The notes beneath the pieces are model-generated. The model made no database searches and was not told the origin of the DNA. It was given only the letters and a program-made list of their open reading frames with translations. 64,000 nt of DNA from DATLYH01 sp035575035 (lineage in GTDB: Bacteria; Planctomycetota; Planctomycetia; Gemmatales; Gemmataceae): NCBI GenBank assembly GCA_035575035.1, contig DATLYH010000339.1:1-64000 (forward strand), written 5' to 3'. This document shows, one piece after another, positions 52,269 through 60,576 of the stretch. Position 1 is the stretch's first letter, and each line of letters starts with the position of its first letter. Position numbers and translations under genes: made by a program.

Positions 52269-53042
52269 ATGAAGCGCGTCGGCTTGGTGATGTTGGTAGG
52301 GCTGTTCCTGGTGGCGGGTGCCGCGACGATCGCGGACCTTCCCAACGCTCTCTCCGAGGAAGAGAAAAAGCAGGGGTTTGAGCTGCTGTTCAATGGCAAG
52401 GATCTGACCGGGTGGGAGCACAAGGGTAACTGGAAGGTCGAAAACGGCGCCATTGTGCGCGCCGACAAGGGAGGCGATTTGACCTACAAGGTCAAGCCGA
52501 TCCCCGACGACTTCGAGCTGCGCTTCGAGTGGAAGGTGGCCCGGGGATCCAACAGCGGCGTTTACTATCGGCCCGGGCAGTACGAGTATCAGATCCTTGA
52601 CAATGCCGCTCACCGCGACGGCAAGAACCCGCGGACCAGCGCCGCCTCGCTCTACTTCTGCATGGCGCCGTCGAAGGACGTTACCCGACCGGTGGGAGAG
52701 TGGAACGAGGGACGGATCATTTGCCAGGGAACGGTGATCCAGCACTGGCTGAATGGCGTCAAGGTGATCGACTTCGACTACACCGATCCGAAATGGGCCA
52801 AGGAGGTAGAACTGCTGCGGCGGCGGGGCGCGGACCTGGCCCAACGCGGGGGCTACTTGCATCTCCAGGACCACGGCGACCCGGTGTGGTATCGCAGTAT
52901 CAAGCTGCGGACGGTGCCCAAGGGCGAGAAGCTCGACCGCACCCCGGTGACGCCGGCTCCCATCCCGCCGGAGGCGCTCAAGTACGAACAAGAAGTGCTT
53001 GAACGGATCGAGAAGCAGAAGAAACCGTCGAAGAAACCGTGA
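52269..53042 (+). CDS. DUF1080 (3-keto-disaccharide hydrolase-like) secreted protein
   Basis: A 257-residue protein with a signal peptide (VMLVGLFLVAGAATIA) and the DUF1080 concanavalin-like fold: FELLFNGKDLTGWEHKGNWK, ARGSNSGVYYRPGQYEYQIL, and GEWNEGRIICQGTVIQHWLN. Members hydrolyse glycosides oxidised at C3, or bind carbohydrate. The family is greatly expanded in planctomycetes. GGGAGGAAG precedes the ATG. Confidence 0.88.
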   Translation: MKRVGLVMLVGLFLVAGAATIADLPNALSEEEKKQGFELLFNGKDLTGWEHKGNWKVENGAIVRADKGGDLTYKVKPIPDDFELRFEWKVARGSNSGVYYRPGQYEYQILDNAAHRDGKNPRTSAASLYFCMAPSKDVTRPVGEWNEGRIICQGTVIQHWLNGVKVIDFDYTDPKWAKEVELLRRRGADLAQRGGYLHLQDHGDPVWYRSIKLRTVPKGEKLDRTPVTPAPIPPEALKYEQEVLERIEKQKKPSKKP

Positions 53043-53066
53043 GCCTTCCGGCGGCGGGTGGCATTG

Positions 53067-53122
53067 TAGCCCGGGGCGCCAGCGACAGGTGACAGAGCCC
53101 GGAGCGCCAGCGACGGGTGACA
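53067..53122. repeat. Family A repeat, direct copies
   Basis: Two head-to-tail copies of TAGCCCGGGGCGCCAGCGACAG and AGCCCGGAGCGCCAGCGACGG, not inverted here, just after the DUF1080 gene. Confidence 0.7.
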
Positions 53123-53240
53123 ATCTCCAAGGAGAGGCGCGGCTTTTGACTTTGCTTCGGCCGCGGCCTAGATTCCTACGGCGGGGCAAAAGCCCCGTTG
53201 CGGGAGATCTGCCCGCCCCGTCGGAGGAGCAAAACTTTCC

Positions 53241-54074
53241 GTGACGCCTGCCGTACAACTGCGAACGGGTGAGGAGCCTTATCCTGGTTATCGCCTTCGC
53301 CGCCTGATCGGCCGCGGGGGATTTGCCGAGGTCTGGGCGGCGCAGACGGCTGACGGCCGGCCGGTCGCTCTCAAGTTCCTACCGGCCGGCAATCGCAGGG
53401 CCATCTCCCGGGAGGTCCGGGCCTTGCAGGTGGTGCAGAACCTGCACCACCCGAATCTGGTCCGCGTCGAACGCATCTGGTGTCACCTGGGCTATATCGT
53501 CGTGGCGATGGAGTTGGCCGACGGCAGCCTTCAGGACGTGCGCGACGTCTTCCGCAAGGATTTCGGCACGCCCGTGAACGCCGAGTTGGTCTGCCAGTTC
53601 CTGAGGCAGGCGGCGGCGGCCATTGATTTCCTGAACCTCCCCTGTTCCGAGGACGGGGAGCGGCGCGCCGCCATCCACCACGGCGATGTCAAGCCGAGCA
53701 ACTTGTTGCTGTTCGGCGATACGGTGAAGCTGGCCGACTTCGGGTTGGCCTCGCTCAAGGCGGCACACGCCATCTGGCAGACCCCAGCGGGGACGCTGGC
53801 CTACGCGGCGCCGGAGGTGTACCAGGGGCGGGTCAGCGACCGCACTGACCAGTTCGCCCTAGCGGTGACTTACTGCGAGCTGCGCGGCGGCCGCCTGCCG
53901 TTCCCGAACGCCCCGCCCGGCTTCCGTCGCCACTATGTCCCGCCGCCGCCCGACCTGACCATGCTGACGGCCCGCGAGGTGCCGGTCATCGCCCGCGCCC
54001 TCTCGCCGATGCCGGCCGATCGCTGGCCCTCCTGTACCGAGATGATGGACCGGCTCAGCCAGGTGGTAGGGTGA
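53241..54074 (+). CDS. Hanks-type Ser/Thr protein kinase, non-RD
   Basis: A 277-residue kinase domain without a membrane anchor. Motifs: GRGGFAEVW (24-32) glycine loop, K45 in VALKF, catalytic loop HHGDVKPSNLLL, KLADFGLASL (DFG) and PAGTLAYAAPEVYQGR. The Arg before the catalytic Asp is Gly (HGD), so it is a non-RD kinase, usually not needing activation-loop phosphorylation. Start GTG 53241 with GGAGGAG upstream. Its stop overlaps a possible GTG start of the following membrane protein, suggesting coupling. Confidence 0.87.
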   Translation: MTPAVQLRTGEEPYPGYRLRRLIGRGGFAEVWAAQTADGRPVALKFLPAGNRRAISREVRALQVVQNLHHPNLVRVERIWCHLGYIVVAMELADGSLQDVRDVFRKDFGTPVNAELVCQFLRQAAAAIDFLNLPCSEDGERRAAIHHGDVKPSNLLLFGDTVKLADFGLASLKAAHAIWQTPAGTLAYAAPEVYQGRVSDRTDQFALAVTYCELRGGRLPFPNAPPGFRRHYVPPPPDLTMLTAREVPVIARALSPMPADRWPSCTEMMDRLSQVVG

Positions 54075-54094
54075 GCTTGCCGAGGGGATCGACC

Positions 54095-55723
54095 ATGCTC
54101 TCCTTCTTCACTCTGGCAGCGCAGTCTCCGACACGACAGCAGGCATTCCGGCGCGCGGTCATCGCCCACCTGGCGATCCTGGCCGGCGGTGTCTGGGCGC
54201 TGCGGCGGTACGGACCTGACGATGGTGCGCTCCTCCTCGGCTATCTCCTCCTGATCGCGGGCATTGTCGAAGGGGCGGCCCTGCTCGGCTGGCGGCTGAC
54301 TCAGCTCCCCAAGAGCCAGGCCCTCGAATTCCTTCTGGTCACGCCACTGCGGCCGCGGTGCGTCTTCCTGGCCGAGACGTTGGTGGGACTGGCCCGTCTC
54401 ACCCTGGTGACATTCTCCGGGCTGCCGGTGCTGGTCCTGTTGATGGCCGATGGCTACGTGGATGTCCTCGACCTGATACCACTACTGCTGATGCCGTTGA
54501 CCTGGGGCGTCTTGACCGGGCTGGGGCTGACCATCTGGGCTTACGAGCCCGTCGCTGTCCGCCGTTGGGGCGAGCGGGTCGCGCTGGGTCTGATCGTGCT
54601 GCAACTGGCGGTCGGTGTGCTGGCCGGCGAGCATCTGCGGCACTGGCTGGAGTGGCTGCCGGAGGGGCTGGGCCGATGGCTGCTGGTCGGCTTCCACGCC
54701 TTCCATCGCTACAATCCTTTCGCCGTCATCCACCACTGGTTGGAGGAAGGGCCGGCTGCTGCCGCCGACCGGATGTGGAGGGTGGAGCTTGCCGCCCTGA
54801 CGGCGACTGGACTCTTGCTGGCCCGCGGCGCCGGCCGCCTCCAGGGACATTTTCAGGATCGGCATTATCGGGTAAAGAGGAAGGAAAAAGGCAAGGGAGA
54901 CGGCGAGTCGCTAAACTTTACTTTCTTCCTGTTCCCGTTCTCCTTCCGGGAGCGGTCGCTGGCTTGGTGGGCGGTGCGGCGCGTGACGGAATACTCGGGC
55001 CGGATCAATCTGTGGCTGGCGGGCGGCTTCGGCGCCCTCTACGCCCTGTACATACTGGCGGGGCCGAGTTGGCCGGCGTGGCTGGGGCGGCAGGTCTTTG
55101 TCCTGTGCGATCAGTTGGGAGGGATTCCCAGCCTGGCGACGGCGCTGATGGTGCTGGCCGCGGTGCCGGCTTCGTTTCAGTACGGCTTGTGGGACTCCAG
55201 CGCCCAGGACCGCTGCCGACGGCTGGAGTTGCTGCTGCTGACGCACCTGCAAGGGGAAGACTACTGGGATGCGGCAGCAGCGGCGGCCTGGCGGCGCGGC
55301 CGGGGCTACTTCGGCATCGCCGTGCTGCTGTGGGGGGCGGCGGCTCTCGCGGGCCGGGTGCCGGCGGCGCAAGCGGTGACGGCCCTGGCAGCGGGCGTGG
55401 TGCTGTGGGGATTATACTTCGCCCTGGGCTTCCGCGCATTCTCGCGGGGGGTGCAGGCCAACACGCTCGGCATGCTGTTGACGCTGGGGCTGCCGCTGCT
55501 GGCTTACGGACTCTATCGGGCCGGCTGGCCGCTCCTGGCGGCACTGGTGCCGGCCGGCAACGTTTACGCGGCAGGGGTTGGACTGCCGGCCGCAACCTGG
55601 CTGCCCGGTTTGGTACTGGCGGCGGCGGTCGCTCTGGTGATCGCTCGGCTAGCGCTGACCACCTGCGACCGCGAGCTGCGCCGCTGGTACGAACTGCATC
55701 ATGGCCGCAAGGTGATGACTTGA
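54095..55723 (+). CDS. Multi-span membrane protein, ABC-2 permease-like
   Basis: A 542-residue protein with two blocks of about six helices separated by a polar region. The N-terminal block has LEFLLVTPLRPRCVFLAETL, the motif of ABC-2-type membrane components, and the second block has RCRRLELLLLTHLQGEDYW, a repeat of it. ATG 54095 (GAGGGG upstream) is preferred over GTG 54071. The central segment RVKRKEKGKGDGESLNFTFF (about 260-285) is encoded by a purine/pyrimidine inverted repeat and looks like an insertion. No ATPase gene is adjacent; the upstream kinase may control it. Confidence 0.7.
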   Translation: MLSFFTLAAQSPTRQQAFRRAVIAHLAILAGGVWALRRYGPDDGALLLGYLLLIAGIVEGAALLGWRLTQLPKSQALEFLLVTPLRPRCVFLAETLVGLARLTLVTFSGLPVLVLLMADGYVDVLDLIPLLLMPLTWGVLTGLGLTIWAYEPVAVRRWGERVALGLIVLQLAVGVLAGEHLRHWLEWLPEGLGRWLLVGFHAFHRYNPFAVIHHWLEEGPAAAADRMWRVELAALTATGLLLARGAGRLQGHFQDRHYRVKRKEKGKGDGESLNFTFFLFPFSFRERSLAWWAVRRVTEYSGRINLWLAGGFGALYALYILAGPSWPAWLGRQVFVLCDQLGGIPSLATALMVLAAVPASFQYGLWDSSAQDRCRRLELLLLTHLQGEDYWDAAAAAAWRRGRGYFGIAVLLWGAAALAGRVPAAQAVTALAAGVVLWGLYFALGFRAFSRGVQANTLGMLLTLGLPLLAYGLYRAGWPLLAALVPAGNVYAAGVGLPAATWLPGLVLAAAVALVIARLALTTCDRELRRWYELHHGRKVMT

Positions 55724-55739
55724 GCACCGCGTCGGGCCG

Positions 55740-55970
55740 TCACGGGCAGCAGTTCGCCGTGGTGCCGCGCGGCTGGGACCAGGAAGTCGTCTGCGGCTGG
55801 TAATTCACCGGGGCCGGGCAGCAGACCGGGGCCGGGCAGCAGACCGGCACGCATGGCTGACAGTAGGTCACCGGCCGGCCCGTGCCGCACCAGCGCTCGC
55901 AGAAGTTACAGCATCCCGCCGCCAGCACTGCTGTCAGCGCCAGCCATCCGAAGAAACGCTTGCTTGACAT
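55740..55970 (-). CDS. Small Cys/Pro-rich lipoprotein
   Basis: A 76-residue secreted protein: signal peptide with lipobox (LALTAVLAAGCCNFC), then CERWCGTGRPVTYCQPCVPV and a duplicated CCPAPV. The eleven or so cysteines may bind metal or form disulfides. A very strong purine-rich leader (GGAGGAGGGGGAGG) precedes the ATG. Small Cys-rich lipoproteins of this sort are typical of planctomycetes. It converges with the ABC-2-like gene. Confidence 0.65.
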   Translation of the reverse strand: MSSKRFFGWLALTAVLAAGCCNFCERWCGTGRPVTYCQPCVPVCCPAPVCCPAPVNYQPQTTSWSQPRGTTANCCP

Positions 55971-56095
55971 CCTCCCCCTCCTCCGTCCGCGCGCCTTGAC
56001 CTACCCTTGCGACAGGGAAAGAGGGAGATGGCATAACGGCCCGCCGCGCCGCGGTCAAGCCCAGAATGTCCCCATCGTTTGGCCGCGCCCTTTGC

Positions 56096-56101
56096 TATAA
56101 T
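56096..56101 (+). promoter_or_regulatory. Candidate -10 element for a leaderless helicase mRNA
   Basis: A perfect TATAAT lies seven bases before ATG 56109, so transcription would begin at or next to the start codon. No clear -35 hexamer and no ribosome binding site are seen. Confidence 0.4.
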
Positions 56102-56108
56102 CGACGCC

Positions 56109-58190
56109 ATGAACGCGCCGGCGATCCTTGGCCCCGACGGCAGTATTGCCCGCCGACTGCCCAACTACGAGCCGCGCCCTCAGCAGCTCGCGATGGCTGA
56201 GGCCGTGGCCCGCGCCATCGAGGAAAAACACCACCTCCTGGTCGAGGCGGGAACGGGGGTAGGGAAGTCCTTTGCCTACCTTGTGCCGGCCATCCAGGCG
56301 GCCACGGCCGACAAGAATTGCCGGGTCGTCGTCTCTACTCACACCATCAGCCTGCAGGAGCAACTCGTTCACAAGGACATCCCCTTCCTCCAAGAGGTGA
56401 TGCCTCAGCCGTTCAACGCTGTCCTGGTCAAGGGGCGGTCCAATTACCTCAGCCTGCGCCGCCTGCGCGGCGCGCAGCAGCGCCTGTACACGCTGTTGGC
56501 CGAGGACAGTGCCATTGAGCAGTTGGTCAAGATCGGCCGCTGGGCCCGGCAGACTCAGGACGGCAGCCGCAGCAGCCTCGACTTCCAGCCGCTGCCGACC
56601 GTCTGGGACCTGGTCGAGAGTGACAGCGGTAACTGCCTGGGCCGCCGGTGTGACGATTACAATCAATGCTTCTACTTCAAGGCCCGCCGCCAGGTCTACG
56701 GCGCCCATCTGTTGGTCGTCAACCATGCCCTGTTCTTCAGCGATCTGGCCCTCCGTCGCACCGGCGCCAGTCTGCTCCCCGACTACCAGGTCGTCATCTT
56801 CGACGAGGCCCACACGCTGGAGGATGTGGCCTCTGAGCACCTCGGTTTGCAAATCGGCCGAGGCGGGCTCGATTACCTGCTTAACCGGCTTTACCATCCC
56901 CGGCATGACCGCGGCCTGCTCGCCAGCTACCGCTCCAACGAGGCCCTGCGGCAGCTTCAGGCCACGCGGTTCGCCGCCGACGAGTTCTTCAGCCGGGTTC
57001 TCGACTGGCATACCCGTCAGCCGCGCACCCCGGGCCGCGACCGCGGCAAGCCGACCGAGGCTGTCCGTGTCCGGGAGCCGCACATCGTCAAGGACTGCCT
57101 CTCGGAGGAGCTAAAGAAGCTGGCCAGCGCATTGGACCAGATTGCCGCCGGGCTGAAGACCGACGAGGAAAAGATCGAGGTCATCGCCGCTGCCAACCGC
57201 TGTCAAGCGCTGGCGTTGATGCTGACACAGTGGCTCGGCCAGGAACTAGGCGGACAGGTCTACTGGGTGGAGGTGAGCGGGGAGCGCATCCGGCGGATCG
57301 AGCTGGCCAGCGCCCCGATCGAGGTCGGCCCCGCCTTGCGGCAGGAGCTTTACGACCGAGTGCCTACCGTCATCCTGACCAGTGCCACCCTGAGCGTCAG
57401 CGGTTCCCCTCACCCCCCACCCCTCTCTCTCGAAGCGGGGGCGAGGGGAGAAGCAGTTGCTCCCTTCGCCCCCTTGGGGGGGAGAGGGGTGAGGGGGGGC
57501 TTCCACCATTTCCAACAGCGGCTCGGACTGGATGACGCCCCCACGCTCCAGCTGGGCAGCCCTTTTAATTACCGCGAGCAGGCCGAGCTGCACCTGTTCC
57601 GCCACCTCCCCGACCCGGTGGCCCAGCCGGACCAATTTGAGGAGGCGATGTTGGAGAAGGTGCGTGAGTATGTGATGCGGACACGGGGACGGGCCTTTGT
57701 TCTGTTCACCAGCTACCAGATGATGGAGAAGGCGGCTGCGAAGCTGCGTCCGATCTTTGCCCGGGAAGGGCTGGTGCTGCTGTCGCAGAGCGACGGCCTG
57801 CCGCGAACGCAGATGCTGGAGCGTTTCCGGGGCACGGCCCAGGCGGTGCTCTTCGGCGTGGACAGCTTCTGGCAAGGGGTTGATGTGCCGGGCGAGGCGC
57901 TGTCCAACGTCATCATCACCAAACTGCCGTTCGCTGTCCCCGACCGGCCGCTGGTGGCGGCGCGGATGGAGGCGATCCAGGCGGCAGGGGGCCAGCCGTT
58001 CCTCGATTACCAGCTGCCGCAAGCAGTCATCAAGCTCAAGCAGGGCTTCGGCCGGCTGATCCGCAGCCGCACCGATACCGGATTGGTCGTCATCCTCGAT
58101 CCGCGCGTGCTGACCAAGGGGTATGGAAGGGCGTTCCTGGAGGCCCTGCCGGAATGTCGCCGCTTCGTGGATGGGGTGCCGATAGACTGA
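56109..58190 (+). CDS. DinG-like ATP-dependent DNA helicase
   Basis: A 693-residue superfamily 2 helicase. Motifs: Q-like PRPQQLAMAEAVARAI, Walker A VEAGTGVGKSFAYLVPA, the DEAH box in VVIFDEAHTLEDVA, TSATLS, and motif VI in KLKQGFGRLIRSRTDTG. Four Cys (near 175-195: SGNCLGRRCDDYNQCFYFKA, plus one) fit the iron-sulfur cluster region of the XPD/DinG group. It likely unwinds damaged DNA. About 31 residues after TSATLS (433-464) are encoded by a family B repeat. The gene's tail overlaps the opposing GH3 gene by 101 bases. Confidence 0.87.
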   Translation: MNAPAILGPDGSIARRLPNYEPRPQQLAMAEAVARAIEEKHHLLVEAGTGVGKSFAYLVPAIQAATADKNCRVVVSTHTISLQEQLVHKDIPFLQEVMPQPFNAVLVKGRSNYLSLRRLRGAQQRLYTLLAEDSAIEQLVKIGRWARQTQDGSRSSLDFQPLPTVWDLVESDSGNCLGRRCDDYNQCFYFKARRQVYGAHLLVVNHALFFSDLALRRTGASLLPDYQVVIFDEAHTLEDVASEHLGLQIGRGGLDYLLNRLYHPRHDRGLLASYRSNEALRQLQATRFAADEFFSRVLDWHTRQPRTPGRDRGKPTEAVRVREPHIVKDCLSEELKKLASALDQIAAGLKTDEEKIEVIAAANRCQALALMLTQWLGQELGGQVYWVEVSGERIRRIELASAPIEVGPALRQELYDRVPTVILTSATLSVSGSPHPPPLSLEAGARGEAVAPFAPLGGRGVRGGFHHFQQRLGLDDAPTLQLGSPFNYREQAELHLFRHLPDPVAQPDQFEEAMLEKVREYVMRTRGRAFVLFTSYQMMEKAAAKLRPIFAREGLVLLSQSDGLPRTQMLERFRGTAQAVLFGVDSFWQGVDVPGEALSNVIITKLPFAVPDRPLVAARMEAIQAAGGQPFLDYQLPQAVIKLKQGFGRLIRSRTDTGLVVILDPRVLTKGYGRAFLEALPECRRFVDGVPID
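57406..57499. repeat. Family B palindromic repeat within the helicase gene
   Basis: Outer arms CCCCTCACCCC and GGGGTGAGGGG enclose a second pair of hairpins, the same design as at 16299-16378. It is in frame and adds SGSPHPPPLSLEAGARGEAV-type sequence between TSATLS and the next conserved block. Confidence 0.88.
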
Positions 58191-59427
58191 CGGCCGGTGC
58201 GTCCGTCCGAGCCTGTGTCCCTTCGGGGGCCGGTTCTTCGCGGGGTGCCGGCACCTCCTCCAGACAAAACAGCGGCGGCTGGCGGCGCTCAAAGCGCACC
58301 ATCGAGCCGAGCAGGCAGGCCCACAGCCCGGCAGGCGAGGAGAGCGCGACTGCGTAAGGAACCCCCGTCTCCACCTCGCCGACACCGACTCGGGTCGGCT
58401 TCGCCGCGTCCAGCGTATCGGCCGGCACAAATTCGTAATAGAGGCCGTGGTCCACCAACAAGCGGAGCAACCCATACCGCGGGTCTTCGACAGCCAGCAT
58501 TCCTTCCGGACGAAACCACATCCCCAGGCAAACGACTGACGCCGAACCGATCAGGTCCATCAGCCGGGCCCTGTCTTCGCTGGCCGGGTCATGCCCGTAC
58601 AGGACGGCCGTCAGGCCGGGCCAGATGTCGGTGATGCGGTCGCACTCCGTCCGTTGGCGGATGCCCTCCAGGAACCGCCGCAGCCGGCCGGCCGGGCCGA
58701 CAAGGCCGGTCACCGGCAGCCGGATACACTCCTCTACCCGGAATCGACAGCGCTCGTCCGCGAAGTCGGCGCCCCCATCGGGGACGGTTGTCCAGGCGAA
58801 GTAGGGCCGAAGCAGTGCGGGCAACTCAGCGAGGACGGCCTCGGCCACGCTGCCGACCGGGTCATGGCCACACCGTGTTGTGGCGTGGTCTGGAGACCAT
58901 GCCACCACCTGGGACGCTGCCGGGGCAGGTGTTCCTCCAACGAACAGGATGCGTCCCGAGAAGAGGCGGGCCCGAGGACGGCCTCCCAACACCATCGCCA
59001 ACGCGGTCAAGGCGGCGAGCCGATGGCTCCGGAGCAGGCTCGCCGAAAGTGGGACGAAAGGGAGCGCCGGGCTGGGCGGTTCGTCGGCCGGCACCAGGTA
59101 CGAGGCCGGCTCGGGCCAGGCGACGCCCTCGAGCTGCGGGAAATACGGTTGGCCGTAATCACGCCAGAAGCGCGCGGCAGTGCGCAGGGGGACCAGGCGG
59201 CGGAAGTCGGCGGGGGTGCGAATGCGGGTGAAGTCGTGGTCGCGGCCGAAGCGTGTGTTCCGGGCTTGGTGGACCAGCCCCCGCAGGACACGCGCCTGAC
59301 AGCGAGCAGCGGCCTGGCAGTCCAGCTCGACCAGCCGGCGGCGGGCGCAGCGACGCAAAATCGCATCCACCACGCACCGGACCAACCGGCCGTCGGCCAA
59401 CCATTGCTGTGCGGCTTTCCTGTCCAC
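58090..59427 (-). CDS. GH3-family protein
   Basis: About 445 residues of the GH3/adenylating superfamily, related to plant amino-acid conjugating enzymes. Features: ARNTRFGRDHDFTRIRTPAD near the start, SYLVPADEPPSPALPFVPLS, LFSGRILFVGGTPAPAASQV, and DIWPGLTAVLYGHDPASEDR. It should adenylate a carboxylic acid; the acceptor is unknown. The open frame extends to 59469 but its first residues come from a repeat; GTG 59427 is a possible true start. Its end overlaps the helicase gene. Confidence 0.7.
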   Translation of the reverse strand: MDRKAAQQWLADGRLVRCVVDAILRRCARRRLVELDCQAAARCQARVLRGLVHQARNTRFGRDHDFTRIRTPADFRRLVPLRTAARFWRDYGQPYFPQLEGVAWPEPASYLVPADEPPSPALPFVPLSASLLRSHRLAALTALAMVLGGRPRARLFSGRILFVGGTPAPAASQVVAWSPDHATTRCGHDPVGSVAEAVLAELPALLRPYFAWTTVPDGGADFADERCRFRVEECIRLPVTGLVGPAGRLRRFLEGIRQRTECDRITDIWPGLTAVLYGHDPASEDRARLMDLIGSASVVCLGMWFRPEGMLAVEDPRYGLLRLLVDHGLYYEFVPADTLDAAKPTRVGVGEVETGVPYAVALSSPAGLWACLLGSMVRFERRQPPLFCLEEVPAPREEPAPEGTQARTDAPAVSLSAPHPRSGDIPAGPPGTPFHTPWSARADRG

Positions 59428-59440
59428 GCCGTCGGCCCCA

Positions 59441-59537
59441 AGTAACAAGTTACAGGTTACAAGTGACAAGCGACCAGTGACAAGTGCAGGGTGCAGATCA
59501 GCATCCTTATGTTACTCGTTACTTGTTACTTGTAACT
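59441..59537. repeat. Inverted repeat of AGTAACAAGT-type units
   Basis: The left part (59441-59470) is AGTAACAAGTTACAGGTTAC and similar; the right part (59510-59537) is GTTACTCGTTACTTGTTACT and is an imperfect inverted copy. It lies between the GH3 gene and the ABC ATPase gene and contributes residues at both gene ends. Confidence 0.75.
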
Positions 59538-60258
59538 GGGCGTTGACGAAGCGGGTCACGAACGGGTCGGCGGGGGTCTTCATCAGGTCGGCGAGCGTCC
59601 CCTGCTGGATGATGCGGCCGTCGCGGAGCAGGACGATCAGGTCGCCGAAAAAGCCGGCCTCGCCGAGATCGTGCGTCACCAGGACCACCGTCTTGCCCAG
59701 GGTGCGGAAGATCTGCCGCAGGTCGGTTTGCAGCTCCGAGCGAATCATCGGGTCAAGAGCGCCAAGTGGTTCGTCCAGCAGCAGCACGTCGGGGTCGAGC
59801 ATCAGGGCCCGCATCAGGCTGACACGCTGGCGCTGGCCGCCGGAGAGCTGCACCGGGTAGCGGTCGAGGCCGTCCAGGGGGAACCGGGTCAGTTCGGCCA
59901 GCTCCGCCAACCGACGCTCGATGCGCGGCCGGTCCCAGCCGAGATAGCGGGCCATCAAGGTGACGTTGCCGCGCGCCGTCAGGTGGGGAAAGAGGCCGCC
60001 GTCCTGCACGACATAACCCATCCGCCGCCGCAGCTCCCGCGCGTTGGCCGGGGCGACCTCCACCCCCGCGAAGCGGACCACGCCCGTATCGGGCCGGACC
60101 AGGCCGATCATCAGCCGCAGCAGCGTGGACTTGCCGCAGCCGCTCGGGCCGATTAGTACCGTGGTCCGGCCGGTCGGAACCGTCAGGTCGGTCGGCTCCA
60201 GGGCCCGAACCCCACCATACGACTTCGAGGCACCTTTCAGCTCCAGCATCTCGTGCAT
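59512..60258 (-). CDS. ABC transporter ATP-binding protein (OpuCA/ProV-like)
   Basis: A 248-residue ATPase with Walker A LIGPSGCGKSTLLRLM, Q-loop VVQDGGLFPHLT, signature LSGGQRQRVSLMRALM, Walker B DVLLLDEPLGALD and switch VTHDLGE. The overall pattern is closest to osmoprotectant or proline/glycine-betaine importer ATPases, though without the C-terminal CBS domains. No permease or binding protein is adjacent. The last residues (QLQVTSNE) come from a repeat. ATG 60258 or 60249; longer upstream frames look spurious. Confidence 0.82.
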   Translation of the reverse strand: MHEMLELKGASKSYGGVRALEPTDLTVPTGRTTVLIGPSGCGKSTLLRLMIGLVRPDTGVVRFAGVEVAPANARELRRRMGYVVQDGGLFPHLTARGNVTLMARYLGWDRPRIERRLAELAELTRFPLDGLDRYPVQLSGGQRQRVSLMRALMLDPDVLLLDEPLGALDPMIRSELQTDLRQIFRTLGKTVVLVTHDLGEAGFFGDLIVLLRDGRIIQQGTLADLMKTPADPFVTRFVNAQLQVTSNE

Positions 60259-60395
60259 CGCCTGCTGCGTTCCATAGTCACAAGCGACTCGCTTGTGGCT
60301 ACCTGCATACCTCCAAAAAGTCGGAAGCGGGAAGTCCCTTTCTGTCTCTATATGGATGAGAGGAACCTCGGCACACAGGAACAACTTGTTATACG

Positions 60396-60576
60396 GCCCG
60401 CCTGTCCCCTGTTCATTAGCCAATTCATTCGGAGGGGACGGCATCGGCCTGCGTGGCCCCGGTGATGCAGTGGTCCGACCCCGCGTTTCGGAGGCCTGCT
60501 CCAACCTCCCGGACCACCTTCTCTGGGCACGCTCCCATAGGCCCGACCTCCGTGTAGGTCGGGCCTTTCCTTGTTT
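60396..60576 (+). ncRNA. Candidate structured RNA with terminator
   Basis: Successive stems: GTCCCC/GGGGAC enclosing an A/T-rich loop (60396-60439), GCATC/GATGC (60441-60445 with 60464-60468) enclosing GGCC/GGCC, an 8-bp stem GTGGTCCG/CGGACCAC (60470-60477 with 60510-60517) enclosing GGAG/CTCC, and a 10-bp terminator stem (60540-60565) followed by TTTCCTTGTTT. No open reading frame fits. It does not match a riboswitch, tmRNA, RNase P or 4.5S RNA that I recognise. The 5' end is uncertain. Confidence 0.35.
60540..60576 (+). terminator. Rho-independent terminator
   Basis: Perfect 10-bp stem GGCCCGACCT/AGGTCGGGCC (60540-60549 with 60556-60565), 6-base loop CCGTGT, then TTTCCTTGTTT. There is no plus-strand protein gene upstream, so it probably ends a non-coding transcript. 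Confidence 0.75.

Noticed and set aside
60396..60576. 4.5S SRP RNA, tmRNA or a known riboswitch
   Set aside because: The conserved signatures of these RNAs that I can recall (such as GGTCCGGAAGGAAGCAGCC for 4.5S RNA) are not present.
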